Part shown: piece by piece, positions 7,450 through 15,886 of the stretch | How the letters are laid out: every line of letters starts with the position of its first letter | How positions within the stretch are numbered: the first letter of the stretch is position 1 | Assembly (NCBI RefSeq): GCF_014635185.1 | Contig: NZ_BMCM01000008.1 | Span: 48,097-112,096, forward strand | Direction of reading: 5' to 3' | DNA from: Microbacterium murale | GTDB lineage: Bacteria; Actinomycetota; Actinomycetes; Actinomycetales; Microbacteriaceae | DNA: 64,000 bases | Position numbers and translations under genes: made by a program | The notes under the pieces: model-generated | The model's input: the letters and a program-made list of their open reading frames with translations, nothing else | What the model was told of the DNA's origin: nothing | Database searches by the model: none

Positions 7450-8244
7450 GTGGACACGCAGGACTGGTCGATCCAAGAGATCGCACGCCACGCCGGAACG
7501 ACGAGCAGAACGCTTCGTCACTATGACGACATCGGTCTGCTGACGCCGTCGCGCATCGCGCACAACGGCTACCGGCACTACGACCAGAGCGCGCTCGTCC
7601 GGCTGCAGCGGATTCTGCTGCTGCGCGCCCTCGGGCTCGGGCTGCCCCAGATCGCCGAGGCCCTCGAGGCCTCGACGGACAAGGGTGCGGCAGCCGAGGC
7701 ATCCGCTCTCGAGGCGCACCTCGCGTATCTGCGCGAGGAGCAGAACAGGCTGGCGCGACAGATCGCGTCGGTCGAGACCACGATCAGCACATTGAAAGAA
7801 GGAGGACCCCTCATGGCCGAGAACATGTTCGACGGCTTCGACCACACCCAGTACAAGGACGAGGTCGAGGACCGTTGGGGAAAGAAGGCGTACGCCGACA
7901 GCGACCGCTGGTGGCGAGGACTCTCGAAGTCCGAGCGTGCCGAATGGCAGCAGCTCGTGTCCGATCTCGGACGCGACTGGATCGCCGCCGCGGAGAGCGG
8001 CGCCGACCCGGCATCCGACGAAGCACAGCTACTCGCCCAGCGCCACGTCGAATGGCTGACGAGCGTGCCGGGGACTCCGGCATCCGCGTCGGGCGGCGAC
8101 GTCAAGGGCTACGTGACCGGACTCGGCGAGATGTATGTCGCCGATCCGCGGTTCGGAGCCAACTACGCCACCGCCGACGGCGGCACGCGAGGCGCGGAGT
8201 TCGTCCGCGACGCGCTGCGCATCTACGCCGAGGCGAATCTGTAG
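7450..8244 (+). CDS. TipA-like MerR family regulator with TipAS drug-binding domain
   Basis: A 264-residue regulator. Residues 5-75 form a MerR winged helix (WSIQEIARHAGTTSRTLRHYDDIGLL, then NGYRHYD); residues 76-118 form the linking coiled coil; residues about 122-264 match the TipAS domain that binds thiopeptide-like drugs in the Streptomyces TipA protein (FDHTQYKDEVEDRWG, then VADPRFGANYA near the end). GTG at 7450 has AAAGGGAGG just upstream. An internal ribosome binding site and ATG at 7813 would give a 143-residue short form consisting only of the drug-binding domain, as known for tipA. The ligand is unknown. Confidence 0.92.
   Translation: MDTQDWSIQEIARHAGTTSRTLRHYDDIGLLTPSRIAHNGYRHYDQSALVRLQRILLLRALGLGLPQIAEALEASTDKGAAAEASALEAHLAYLREEQNRLARQIASVETTISTLKEGGPLMAENMFDGFDHTQYKDEVEDRWGKKAYADSDRWWRGLSKSERAEWQQLVSDLGRDWIAAAESGADPASDEAQLLAQRHVEWLTSVPGTPASASGGDVKGYVTGLGEMYVADPRFGANYATADGGTRGAEFVRDALRIYAEANL
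7801..7815 (+). promoter_or_regulatory. internal ribosome binding site and start codon (TipAS-like short form)
   Basis: AAGGAGGA around 7799-7806 stands 7 bp before an in-frame ATG at 7813 whose codons encode MAENMFDGFD, exactly the start of the drug-binding domain. Such a strong site inside a gene is unlikely by chance and matches the dual translation known for tipA. Confidence 0.7.
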
Positions 8245-8263
8245 GCCACACGGATGCCGGGCG

Positions 8264-8269
8264 TAGGGT
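8264..8269 (+). promoter_or_regulatory. probable -10 box, leaderless start
   Basis: TAGGGT lies 6 bp before the ATG at 8276. Confidence 0.4.
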
Positions 8270-8275
8270 CTATGC

Positions 8276-8650
8276 ATGCCCGGCCGCTCGACCACCACGA
8301 ACACGGCGCCGCTGTTCGTGGCTGCGGCACTCGGCTACGCGGCGAACTGCGCACTGGGACTGGCCGTCGCAGTGAGGTTCGTCGACACCCGCAGATTCCG
8401 ATGGCTGCACCATGCGCTCTACATCACGACGTGCACGGCCGTCGCCGCGGCGCTCAGCACAGCGTGCTGGGGCAGGCCGCGGCGCGCGAGCCGGCATGCC
8501 GCGCTGACGCTCGTACCGGCCGCCGTGCCGCTCGCCGCGATCGCATACGTGCCGACGCACAGCCGCCGGCATCCGCTCGTCGCGCTCGCCGCAGCCCCTT
8601 TCTTCGTCGCGAGCGTCGTGCGCTCGCTCCGCCCCTCCGACCGGAAGTGA
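8276..8650 (+). CDS. small hypothetical membrane protein
   Basis: A 124-residue protein with four likely transmembrane helices (starting near residues 12, 44, 75 and 101) separated by short basic loops such as RRFRW and RPRRASR. No family was recognised. It sits between the TipA-like regulator and the nitroreductase on the same strand; the nitroreductase starts 4 bp after its stop, so the two are probably co-transcribed. Confidence 0.7.
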   Translation: MPGRSTTTNTAPLFVAAALGYAANCALGLAVAVRFVDTRRFRWLHHALYITTCTAVAAALSTACWGRPRRASRHAALTLVPAAVPLAAIAYVPTHSRRHPLVALAAAPFFVASVVRSLRPSDRK

Positions 8651-8654
8651 TCGC

Positions 8655-9467
8655 ATGGAACTGCTCGACGCCATCCGCCGCCGCAAGACCACGAACGGGC
8701 CGTTCCTGCCCGATCCCGTCTCAGAGGAGCACCAGCGGATCCTCCTCGAGGCCGCGGGTCGTGCGCCGTCGCAGTTGAACAGCCAGCCCTGGCGGTTCGT
8801 CGTGATCGAGAGCCGCGAGACGATCGATGAGATCGCACGCATCTCGGGGGAGAGCATGACCGAGGCGATGTCGAACGGCACGTTCTTCGAGCGGTACAAG
8901 CCGTACTTCCGCTTCAGCAAGGCCGAGATGGAGCAGAAGCGCAGCGGGATGCTGTTCGACAGGCTGCCGGCGCCGCTGCGCCCCTTCACCGGTCAGGTCT
9001 TCACGAAGCGGGGGCAGACCCTCATGAACGCCTTCGGCGTGCCCAAGACGCTGGGCGCGGAGAACCGCAAGCTCGTCGCGGGTTCCCCGCTGCTGCTGGG
9101 CGTGATGCTGGACCGCAGCGAGTACCGCCCTGGACAGCTGTCGTCGTTCTACTCGGTGTTCAGCATGGGGGCGGCGATGGAGAACATCTGGCTCACCACG
9201 GTCGAGCTCGGCATGGGCATCCAGTTCATCTCGTTCCCGATGGAGGTGCCGGGCCGGTGGGATGAGATCGTCCGGCTCCTGCACGTGCCTGACGACCTGG
9301 AGCTGATGGCCGTGTACCGGCTGGGCTACCTGCCGCCCGAGCAGCGTCGCCCGGCCATCGACTGGTCGAGCAGCGAGCGCAAGCACCCGTCGCAGTACGT
9401 CTATCGCGAGAACTGCGAGACACCGCAGGAGGGGTGGGACGGCGTGCAGCTCCGGCACGAGAGCTGA
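8655..9467 (+). CDS. nitroreductase family protein
   Basis: A 270-residue flavoprotein of the nitroreductase fold, probably FMN- and NAD(P)H-dependent. The opening [17 protein letters not shown] and [17 protein letters not shown] near residue 37 form the FMN phosphate site, and [18 protein letters not shown] near residue 175 is the conserved helix of the family. It is longer than minimal nitroreductases (about 200 residues) because of an inserted helical segment at about 60-130. The substrate is unknown; its position after a TipA-like drug sensor makes a detoxification role possible but unproven. Confidence 0.9.
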   Translation: MELLDAIRRRKTTNGPFLPDPVSEEHQRILLEAAGRAPSQLNSQPWRFVVIESRETIDEIARISGESMTEAMSNGTFFERYKPYFRFSKAEMEQKRSGMLFDRLPAPLRPFTGQVFTKRGQTLMNAFGVPKTLGAENRKLVAGSPLLLGVMLDRSEYRPGQLSSFYSVFSMGAAMENIWLTTVELGMGIQFISFPMEVPGRWDEIVRLLHVPDDLELMAVYRLGYLPPEQRRPAIDWSSSERKHPSQYVYRENCETPQEGWDGVQLRHES

Positions 9468-9490
9468 TCCGCGCCGGCTACCGCAACCCG

Positions 9491-11017
9491 TCAGCTGCCC
9501 TCGCGAGGCAGCAGCTTCAGATCCTTCAGCGCCGGACCTTCGATGCGGGTGCCGTCCGGTGCGAAGCGCGAGGCATGCAGAGGGCAGTCCCACGTGCACT
9601 CGGCGTCGTTCCAGTCGAGCACGCCGCCGAGATGCGTGCACACTGCGGAGACGGCGCGCGTGGCACCGCCCACCGTCGACACCGCCACCGGGCGTCCCGC
9701 GCGGTTGGCCACGACGCCACTGCCCTCCGCCGGTCGAGGAACCGGCACGGGCCGGGATTCTGCGCGAGACCATCCCGATGCGACCGCAGCTGCGACCCGG
9801 CCGCTCTCGGCCGCTCCGCGCGCGATGTCGGCCGGCACGGTCAGTCGTGTGCCTATCGAGGTCATCCAGCGCGGTCGATCGTGCCGGTCGGCGCCGAGGA
9901 TCTCGGCGGTGAGGCGCATCGCGGCCGCCGGCGCATTCGACAGCCCCCATTTGGCGTAACCGGTGGCGAATCGGATGCGCCCGAGTCCCCGCGGCATTGC
10001 GCCGACGAAAGGGATCAGATTGTGCGATTCGTAGTCCTGAGCCGACCAGCGATGCGTCTCCTCGGCATCAGGGAAGTACTGCCGGGTCCACGCCACGAGA
10101 TCCTCGATCGCGGCCGTCTCGCCATCCGAGCGGCCGACCGGATGTCCGTTCCCGCCGACGACGAGCTGCGCCGTCGCGCCGGGCCCATCGGTGGGCGAGA
10201 CAGGACGGATCGACCGGTTCGGATCGTCCACGGAGATGAAGGTTCCATCGAGCGCGTCTCCGGGGACGCGGAAGGCGACGCAGTACGACCTGAGACCGCG
10301 GGTCTTCGCGAAGTAGAGGCCGCGGTCGATGATCGGCGTGCCAGTGGCGAGAACGATGTGGTGGGCGAACAGCGGCCCGGCGGCGGTCTCCACGCGCGAC
10401 TCGGGGAGTGCGTGTGCGCCGGTGGCGCGGATGCCGGTGTGCAGTGTCCCGCCCGCGGCCAGCAGTTCTCGGGCCAGGGCCTGCGCGACGAGCATCGGGT
10501 CGATCGTCACCTGATCTTCGAGCGCGACGGCACCGACGATCGGGAAGGGAGTCGCCGGCAGATCGGCCGGTGCCAGTATGCGCGTCGGCAACCCTGCCTC
10601 ACGCGCCGCGAAGTGCTGCGCCCTCACGGCGTCGAGACTACCCGGGCTCTGCGCGTACGTGTGGTCCGTGCACCGGGAGTATGCGACTCCGGCGCCGTCG
10701 GCGAATCCGGTCAGCCACTGCATTCCCGCGCGGTTGGCATCGACGTACGCCCTCACGAGCCCGATCGGATGGTGGCGGCGGATCCCCGCCAAGGTCTGCC
10801 CCTGAAGCAGGGTCAGCTTCCCGGTGTTCGCGCCGGTGGTGAGTTCGCCGACCTCGCCGGCATCGATCACGGCGACGTCGAGCCCCTTGCGTGCGAGCAT
10901 GACGGCGGTCGACAGGCCAGTGAGTCCTGCACCCACGATGATCACGTCATGACGTGCGTCGGGTTCGAACGGCGATCCGAGAGAGGCGGTTGGTTCGTGC
11001 TTCCACAGTGGCTTCAT
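9491..11017 (-). CDS. FAD-dependent oxidoreductase with C-terminal Rieske domain
   Basis: A 508-residue protein. The N-terminal dinucleotide-binding motif is G29-x-G31-x-x-G34 in DVIIVGAGLTGLSTAVMLA, and the body is a DAO-type (glycine oxidase-like) FAD domain to about residue 375, with FATGYAKWGLSNAPAAA before its end. The C-terminal Rieske domain carries C460-x-H462 (CTHLGG) and C478-x-x-H481 (CPLH), the four ligands of a 2Fe-2S cluster. The domain order is shared with many bacterial proteins of unknown substrate. It is divergent from the crcB pair. Confidence 0.92.
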   Translation of the reverse strand: MKPLWKHEPTASLGSPFEPDARHDVIIVGAGLTGLSTAVMLARKGLDVAVIDAGEVGELTTGANTGKLTLLQGQTLAGIRRHHPIGLVRAYVDANRAGMQWLTGFADGAGVAYSRCTDHTYAQSPGSLDAVRAQHFAAREAGLPTRILAPADLPATPFPIVGAVALEDQVTIDPMLVAQALARELLAAGGTLHTGIRATGAHALPESRVETAAGPLFAHHIVLATGTPIIDRGLYFAKTRGLRSYCVAFRVPGDALDGTFISVDDPNRSIRPVSPTDGPGATAQLVVGGNGHPVGRSDGETAAIEDLVAWTRQYFPDAEETHRWSAQDYESHNLIPFVGAMPRGLGRIRFATGYAKWGLSNAPAAAMRLTAEILGADRHDRPRWMTSIGTRLTVPADIARGAAESGRVAAAVASGWSRAESRPVPVPRPAEGSGVVANRAGRPVAVSTVGGATRAVSAVCTHLGGVLDWNDAECTWDCPLHASRFAPDGTRIEGPALKDLKLLPREGS

Positions 11018-11029
11018 GCCGCCAAGTCA

Positions 11030-11048
11030 ACGTCGCCTGCGGCGACGT
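11030..11048. promoter_or_regulatory. palindrome in divergent promoter region
   Basis: Perfect 8-bp arms ACGTCGCC and GGCGACGT around TGC lie just upstream of the FAD/Rieske gene, in the 91-bp gap shared with crcB. It could be an operator for an unknown regulator. Confidence 0.4.
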
Positions 11049-11096
11049 CGATACAGCCTTGACAATCACGTCGTCCGCAGGCACGGGACGACGGGC

Positions 11097-11102
11097 TAGA
11101 GT
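11097..11102 (+). promoter_or_regulatory. probable -10 box of crcB, leaderless start
   Basis: TAGAGT lies 6 bp before the GTG of the first crcB gene. This leaves no room for a fluoride riboswitch in a leader. Confidence 0.4.
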
Positions 11103-11108
11103 GGCCGC

Positions 11109-11477
11109 GTGACTCTCCGCCGGCTGCTGCTCGTCGCGCTCGGCGGGACGGTCGGCACGGCGGCACGGCTCGCGATCGCACTGCTGATCCCGGATGCCGG
11201 GGCCTTCCCCCTCGCGACCCTCGCCGTGAATCTCGTCGGGGCGCTGCTGATCGGCATCCTCGCCACACGTCTTCCTGGCAGCTCGGACACCCGAGTCTTC
11301 CTCGGCACCGGCATCCTCGGCGGGTTCACCACCTACAGCGCCTTCGCCGTCGGCGCAGTGCAGCTCTGGGCTCAGTCGCCATTGCTCGCGGGGCTGTACG
11401 TGATCCTCACCCTGACGCTCGGTGTCGCAGCCGCTGTTCTCGGGATGCGCGTCGGCAGGCGGAGGGGCACACGATGA
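11109..11477 (+). CDS. crcB: fluoride channel subunit CrcB/Fluc 1
   Basis: A 122-residue, four-helix membrane protein that exports fluoride. The family motifs GGTVGTAARLAI near the start, NLVGALLIGIL near residue 40 and GILGGFTTYSAFAVGA near residue 66 are present, the last containing the Phe-Thr-Thr track that lines the pore. Fluc channels are antiparallel dual-topology dimers, and organisms with two adjacent small genes make heterodimers, which fits the second copy overlapping by 4 bp. Confidence 0.95.
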   Translation: MTLRRLLLVALGGTVGTAARLAIALLIPDAGAFPLATLAVNLVGALLIGILATRLPGSSDTRVFLGTGILGGFTTYSAFAVGAVQLWAQSPLLAGLYVILTLTLGVAAAVLGMRVGRRRGTR

Positions 11478-11833
11478 CTCCGCTCGTCTTCCTGCTCGCA
11501 TCAGTGGCCGGCGGTGTCGGCGCCGCCCTGCGCTACGCGGCCGACGTCGGCGTCAGCCGGTTCGCAGGGCGTCGGTTCCCCTGGGGCATCGTCATCGTGA
11601 ACGTGACAGGGTCGTTCGTCGTCGGCGTCGTCACTGCAGCCTTGCCGGATGCCGCGTTCGTCGTCGGCGCCGGACTCCTCGGGGGTTACACGACCTTCAG
11701 TACGGCGATGCTCGACAGCATCGCCCTCTGGAAGGGCGGCGAGCGGCCGGCGTCGGTGCTGCACCTGCTCGGCACATTCGCGGCATCCGTGATCGCGGCA
11801 CTCGTGGGCCTCGCCATCGGCGCTGCCCTCTGA
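11474..11833 (+). CDS. crcB: fluoride channel subunit CrcB/Fluc 2
   Basis: A 119-residue paralogue of the preceding protein with GGVGAALRYAADVGVSR, NVTGSFVVGVV and GLLGGYTTFSTAMLDS. It begins at ATG 11474 inside the ATGA overlap with the first copy, so translation is coupled. The two copies presumably form an antiparallel heterodimer with opposite membrane orientation. Confidence 0.95.
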   Translation: MTPLVFLLASVAGGVGAALRYAADVGVSRFAGRRFPWGIVIVNVTGSFVVGVVTAALPDAAFVVGAGLLGGYTTFSTAMLDSIALWKGGERPASVLHLLGTFAASVIAALVGLAIGAAL

Positions 11834-11898
11834 GGTCGGTCGGGGCAGTCGCCGCCCGACGTCCCGAGCCGCGCTCAGCATCCTCACAAATGCGAGAA

Positions 11899-11917
11899 TG
11901 TACAAAAGTACATGTAC
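11899..11917. promoter_or_regulatory. overlapping palindromes, probable TetR operator
   Basis: TGTAC-AAAA-GTACA (11899-11912) overlaps the palindrome GTACATGTAC (11908-11917). It sits 21 bp before the GTG start of the TetR-type gene, as expected of an autoregulatory site that would also control the RND exporter. Confidence 0.65.
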
Positions 11918-11938
11918 AGCAGTCCAGAGGGGAGAGCC

Positions 11939-12529
11939 GTGGCTGAAGCAGTCCGCCGCAGGCGCGACCCGGAGACACGCCGCCTTGCCATCATCACCGC
12001 TGCGGCCGAGCTCATCACCGAGGTCGGTGTCGATGCGATCACTCACCGCATGGTCGCCGCCCGCGCCGACGTTCCGCTCGGTGCGACGACGCAGTACTTC
12101 GCCACTCTCGACGACCTCCGAGACGCCGCGCTTCAGCTGCTCGCCGCTCACGTGGCCGAGCGGATGGCCGAGATCCGTGAGGTCATCACGGAGCGCGGCG
12201 CGACCCCCGCTCTGCTGGCCGAGCTGATCCACACCGCCCTCGCCGACGCGACGGCCGTCCAGGCCGATCGCGCCGTCGTCACTGCGGCGGTGCACGACCC
12301 GAGGCTGCGAGAGCTCGCACAGCAGTGGTCGGACGAACTCGTCGGGATCTTCGCCCCCGTTCACGGAATCGACCGCGCGCAGGCCGCAGCCGTTTTCATC
12401 GACGGCGTACTCTGGCACGCACAGATCCACGAGAACCCGCTCGATCAGCGCTTCATCGAGGCGGCGCTCATCAGCATCCTCGGGACCGCCGACGCCGCAG
12501 CATCCCCTTCACCGCAGTCCACCGCATAG
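11939..12529 (+). CDS. TetR family transcriptional regulator
   Basis: A 196-residue one-component repressor. The N-terminal helix-turn-helix runs about residues 10-60 (RRLAIITAAAELITEVGVD, then ITHRMVAARADVPLGATTQYF). The C-terminal helical domain is variable and would bind the ligand. GTG at 11939 with AGGGGAG just upstream is preferred; ATG at 11912 in the same frame would put the start inside the palindromic operator. The RND exporter begins 19 bp after its stop, so it probably controls that pump. Confidence 0.9.
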   Translation: MAEAVRRRRDPETRRLAIITAAAELITEVGVDAITHRMVAARADVPLGATTQYFATLDDLRDAALQLLAAHVAERMAEIREVITERGATPALLAELIHTALADATAVQADRAVVTAAVHDPRLRELAQQWSDELVGIFAPVHGIDRAQAAAVFIDGVLWHAQIHENPLDQRFIEAALISILGTADAAASPSPQSTA

Positions 12530-12548
12530 AGACAACCGAGAGATCACC

Positions 12549-15500
12549 GTGTCGAAACTCGCCATCCTCAGCCTGCGCAACCGCGCGCTGATCGCTCTCA
12601 TCACGATCGTGGCCGCCGTGTTCGGCGGCCTTGCGTTGACGAACCTCAAGCAGGAGCTCATCCCCTCGCTCGAGCTGCCGTCGCTCATCGTCATGACGAC
12701 GTACCCGGGCGCATCCCCCGAGGTCGTCGAGAACGACGTCTCCACGCCGATCGAGACGGCGATCCAGGGCGTTCCGGGGCTTGAATCCACGAGCGCCACG
12801 AGTTCGACGAACTCCTCGATCATCCAGGCGACCTTCACGTACGGCGAGAACCTCGCCACCGCCGAGCAGAAGATGCAGCAGGCGATCAACCGCATCTCCT
12901 CACAGCTGCCGGAGGACGTCGAACCGCAGGTGCTGTCGGTGTCGATCGACGACTTCCCGGTGATCCAGGTCGCCGTCACCGGATTCGACGATGCCGAGAC
13001 CGCGCAGGCCGATCTCGAGAACGTCGCGATCCCCGACCTCGAAGACATCGACGGCGTCAACGCCGCGCAGATCGTCGGCGGCATCGGCCAGCGCATCACG
13101 ATCACTCCCGACAACGCGAAACTCGCGGCGGAGGGCGTGAGCAGTCAGGCGATCCGCGACGCGCTGCAGCAGAACGGCACGCTCTTCCCTGGTGGCGACA
13201 TCACAGAGGACGGTCAGACGCTGACGGTGCAGACCGGCGCGAAGATCACCTCGGTCGACGACATCGCGGCGCTTCCGCTCGTGGGCACCACCGCCACGAT
13301 CGCCGACGTCTCCACGGTCGCGCTGGAGTCCGACCCGGTGTCGTCGCTGTCGCGCGTGAACGGCGAGGATGCGCTCTCGATCTCGATCACGAAGCTCCCC
13401 TCAGCGAACACCGTCGAGGTGTCCGACGGAGTGATCGCCGAGCTCGACGAACTGCGCAAGACCTTCCCCGACGCGGAGTTCACTGTCGTGTTCGACCAGG
13501 CGCCGTTCATCGTGCAGTCGATCGAGACGCTCGCCACCGAGGGACTGCTCGGCCTCGTCTTCGCCGTGATCGTCATCCTCGTCTTCCTGCTGTCGATCCG
13601 TTCGACGCTGGTCACGGCGATCTCGATCCCGACCAGCGTGCTCATCACGTTCATCGGTCTGCAGGCGTTCGGGTACTCGCTGAACATCCTCACGCTCGGC
13701 GCGCTGACGATCGCGATCGGTCGCGTCGTCGACGACTCGATCGTCGTGATCGAGAACATCAAACGCCACTACGTCGGCGATGCCGACAAGGGCGATGCGA
13801 TCCGTCTCGCGGTGCGCGAGGTGGCCTCTGCCATCACGGCATCCACGATCACGACCGTCGCGGTGTTCCTGCCCATCGTGTTCGTCGGCGACATGGTCGG
13901 CGAGCTGTTCCGGCCGTTCGCGATGACGGTGACGATCGCGATGGTCGCATCGCTCCTCGTCGCGCTGACGATCGTGCCGGTGCTCGCGTACTGGTTCCTG
14001 CGTCCGGGCAAGGAACTGCGCGACGAGAACGGGAACGTGATCGACCCCGAGCATCAGGATGCTCCGCCGACGCCGTTGCAGAAGATGTACCGGCCGATCC
14101 TCGGATGGACCCTGAAGCACTCGGCCGTCACGGTGATCATCGCGGTCGTGGTCCTCGGCGGCACGCTCGCAGCCGCTCCGCTGATGAAGATCAACTTCCT
14201 CAGCGACTCCGGCCAGAACACGATGACCGTCACGCAGGACCTCGGCCCGACCGCGAGCCTCGCGACGAAGGATGCTGCGGCATCCGTCGTCGAGGAAGCT
14301 CTCGAAGACGTGGACGGCATCGAGAACGTGCAGGTGTCGATCGGCTCGAGCGGCTCGTCGCTCATGGATGCGTTCTCCGGTGGAGCCGGCGTGACGTACT
14401 CGATCATGACGTCGGCGGATGTCGACCAGGAGACACTTCGCGCCGACGTGCAGGATGCTGTCGACGGCCTGGAGGACGTCGGAGACATCAGCGTCAACGC
14501 CTCTGCGGGCTTCGGCTCGAGTGACATCGAGGTGAACGTCACGGCGCCGAGCGGAGACGCACTCGCCGAGGCGACCTCAGCGGTCACCGAAGAGCTCGAC
14601 GGGCGCGACGGCATCGGCGCGGTCACCGACAACCTCGCCGCATCGCTGCCCTACATCGCTGTGGTCGTGGATCGACAGGCCGCGGCCGACAACGGGCTCT
14701 CCGAGGTCGCCGTCGGAACGCTCGTCTCGGGCACGATGCGGCCGCAGCAGGTCGGATCCGTCGAGCTGGATGAAACGGCCCTCACCGTGTACATCGCCGC
14801 GACCGAGCCGCCGGCGACGATCGATGAGCTGCGTGCGCTCAGCATCCCCAGCCCCCGCGGGATCATCTCGCTGCAGGACATCGCACTCGTCGAGCAGCGC
14901 GAGGGACCGACGTCGATCACCACAGAGCAGGGGCGCCGCACCGCGACGATCACGGTGCCGCCGGCGTCCGACAACCTCGCGACCGCGACCGCATCGGTGA
15001 CGGCTGCTCTCGAGGCGGTCGACCTGCCCGACGGCGCATCGGCCGAAGTCGGCGGTGTCGCCTCTCAGCAGGCGGACTCGTTCTCGCAGCTCGGACTCGC
15101 GATGCTCGCGGCGATCCTGATCGTCTACGTCGTGATGGTGGCGACCTTCAAGTCGCTGCGTCAGCCGCTGCTGCTGCTGGTCTCGGTGCCGTTCGCGGCC
15201 ACCGGGGCGATCCTGCTGCAGATCGTCACGGGTGTGCCGCTCGGTGTCGCATCGCTCATCGGTGTGCTGATGCTGATCGGCATCGTGGTGACGAACGCGA
15301 TCGTCCTCGTCGACCTCGTGAACCAGTACCGGGAGAAGGGGCTGTCGACGCGCGATGCGGTCATGGCGGGTGGTGAGAAGCGTCTGCGCCCGATCCTCAT
15401 GACGGCGCTCGCGACGATCTTCGCCCTCACTCCGATGGCGCTCGGGATCACCGGGCACGGCGGATTCATCTCGCAGCCGCTCGCGATCGTCGTGATCGGC

Positions 15501-15716
15501 GGACTCGTGTCGTCGACCGTGCTGACGCTGATCGTGCTGCCGACGCTCTACAACCTCGTCGAGGGAGCGAAGGAGCGTCGCCGGGCTCGCAAGGCGGGGC
15601 CGGATGCCGGTGGCAGCGACGTTCCCGCGCCGGAGGCTCCAGGGCCCGACGGATCCGATCCCGACGGATCCGAGCATCCACTGACCCGCCGCGAACTGCG
15701 CGAGCACCACGGCTGA
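12549..15716 (+). CDS. RND efflux transporter, SwrC/AcrB-like
   Basis: A 1055-residue resistance-nodulation-division permease. It begins LAILSLRNRALIALITIVA with the first helix, then the porter loop (LEQ-type sequence PSLELPSLIVMTTYPGAS and PIETAIQGVPG), then a six-helix block containing ALTIAIGRVVDDSIVVIENI, whose Asp pair is the proton relay. The second half repeats the plan and ends with the helices around ILIVYVVMVATFKS and PMALGITG. Gram-positive RND proteins of this length resemble B. subtilis SwrC. No membrane-fusion protein or outer-membrane partner is encoded nearby. The C-terminal tail is Pro/Asp/Gly-rich. The substrate is unknown. Confidence 0.93.
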   Translation: MSKLAILSLRNRALIALITIVAAVFGGLALTNLKQELIPSLELPSLIVMTTYPGASPEVVENDVSTPIETAIQGVPGLESTSATSSTNSSIIQATFTYGENLATAEQKMQQAINRISSQLPEDVEPQVLSVSIDDFPVIQVAVTGFDDAETAQADLENVAIPDLEDIDGVNAAQIVGGIGQRITITPDNAKLAAEGVSSQAIRDALQQNGTLFPGGDITEDGQTLTVQTGAKITSVDDIAALPLVGTTATIADVSTVALESDPVSSLSRVNGEDALSISITKLPSANTVEVSDGVIAELDELRKTFPDAEFTVVFDQAPFIVQSIETLATEGLLGLVFAVIVILVFLLSIRSTLVTAISIPTSVLITFIGLQAFGYSLNILTLGALTIAIGRVVDDSIVVIENIKRHYVGDADKGDAIRLAVREVASAITASTITTVAVFLPIVFVGDMVGELFRPFAMTVTIAMVASLLVALTIVPVLAYWFLRPGKELRDENGNVIDPEHQDAPPTPLQKMYRPILGWTLKHSAVTVIIAVVVLGGTLAAAPLMKINFLSDSGQNTMTVTQDLGPTASLATKDAAASVVEEALEDVDGIENVQVSIGSSGSSLMDAFSGGAGVTYSIMTSADVDQETLRADVQDAVDGLEDVGDISVNASAGFGSSDIEVNVTAPSGDALAEATSAVTEELDGRDGIGAVTDNLAASLPYIAVVVDRQAAADNGLSEVAVGTLVSGTMRPQQVGSVELDETALTVYIAATEPPATIDELRALSIPSPRGIISLQDIALVEQREGPTSITTEQGRRTATITVPPASDNLATATASVTAALEAVDLPDGASAEVGGVASQQADSFSQLGLAMLAAILIVYVVMVATFKSLRQPLLLLVSVPFAATGAILLQIVTGVPLGVASLIGVLMLIGIVVTNAIVLVDLVNQYREKGLSTRDAVMAGGEKRLRPILMTALATIFALTPMALGITGHGGFISQPLAIVVIGGLVSSTVLTLIVLPTLYNLVEGAKERRRARKAGPDAGGSDVPAPEAPGPDGSDPDGSEHPLTRRELREHHG

Positions 15717-15733
15717 CCAGCGCGAGACCGCAC

Positions 15734-15778
15734 GACCACGCCGAGACCGGGCCGATACGCCTCTGTCTCGGCGTGGTC
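15734..15778 (+). terminator. terminator-like hairpin with 14-bp arms
   Basis: Perfect arms GACCACGCCGAGAC (15734-15747) and GTCTCGGCGTGGTC (15765-15778), loop 17 nt, followed by TTGCAGTTT. It ends the RND transcript and shares the GAGAC word with the element at 5748-5823. Confidence 0.75.
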
Positions 15779-15886
15779 TTGCAGTTTCGGTGGAATAGTC
15801 CGCGACCGGGTGCTGTTCAGCGACTAGTGCGCTGGCCGCAAACCCGGCGCACAGAGCCTCAGACCCCGCACACAGAGAGAGTGTCA

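Noticed and set aside
15773-15886. N-terminal extension of the HelD-like protein from an earlier ATG
   Set aside because: The extra residues overlap the RND terminator hairpin, have untypical composition, and known HelD proteins start near the GTG at 15881/15887.
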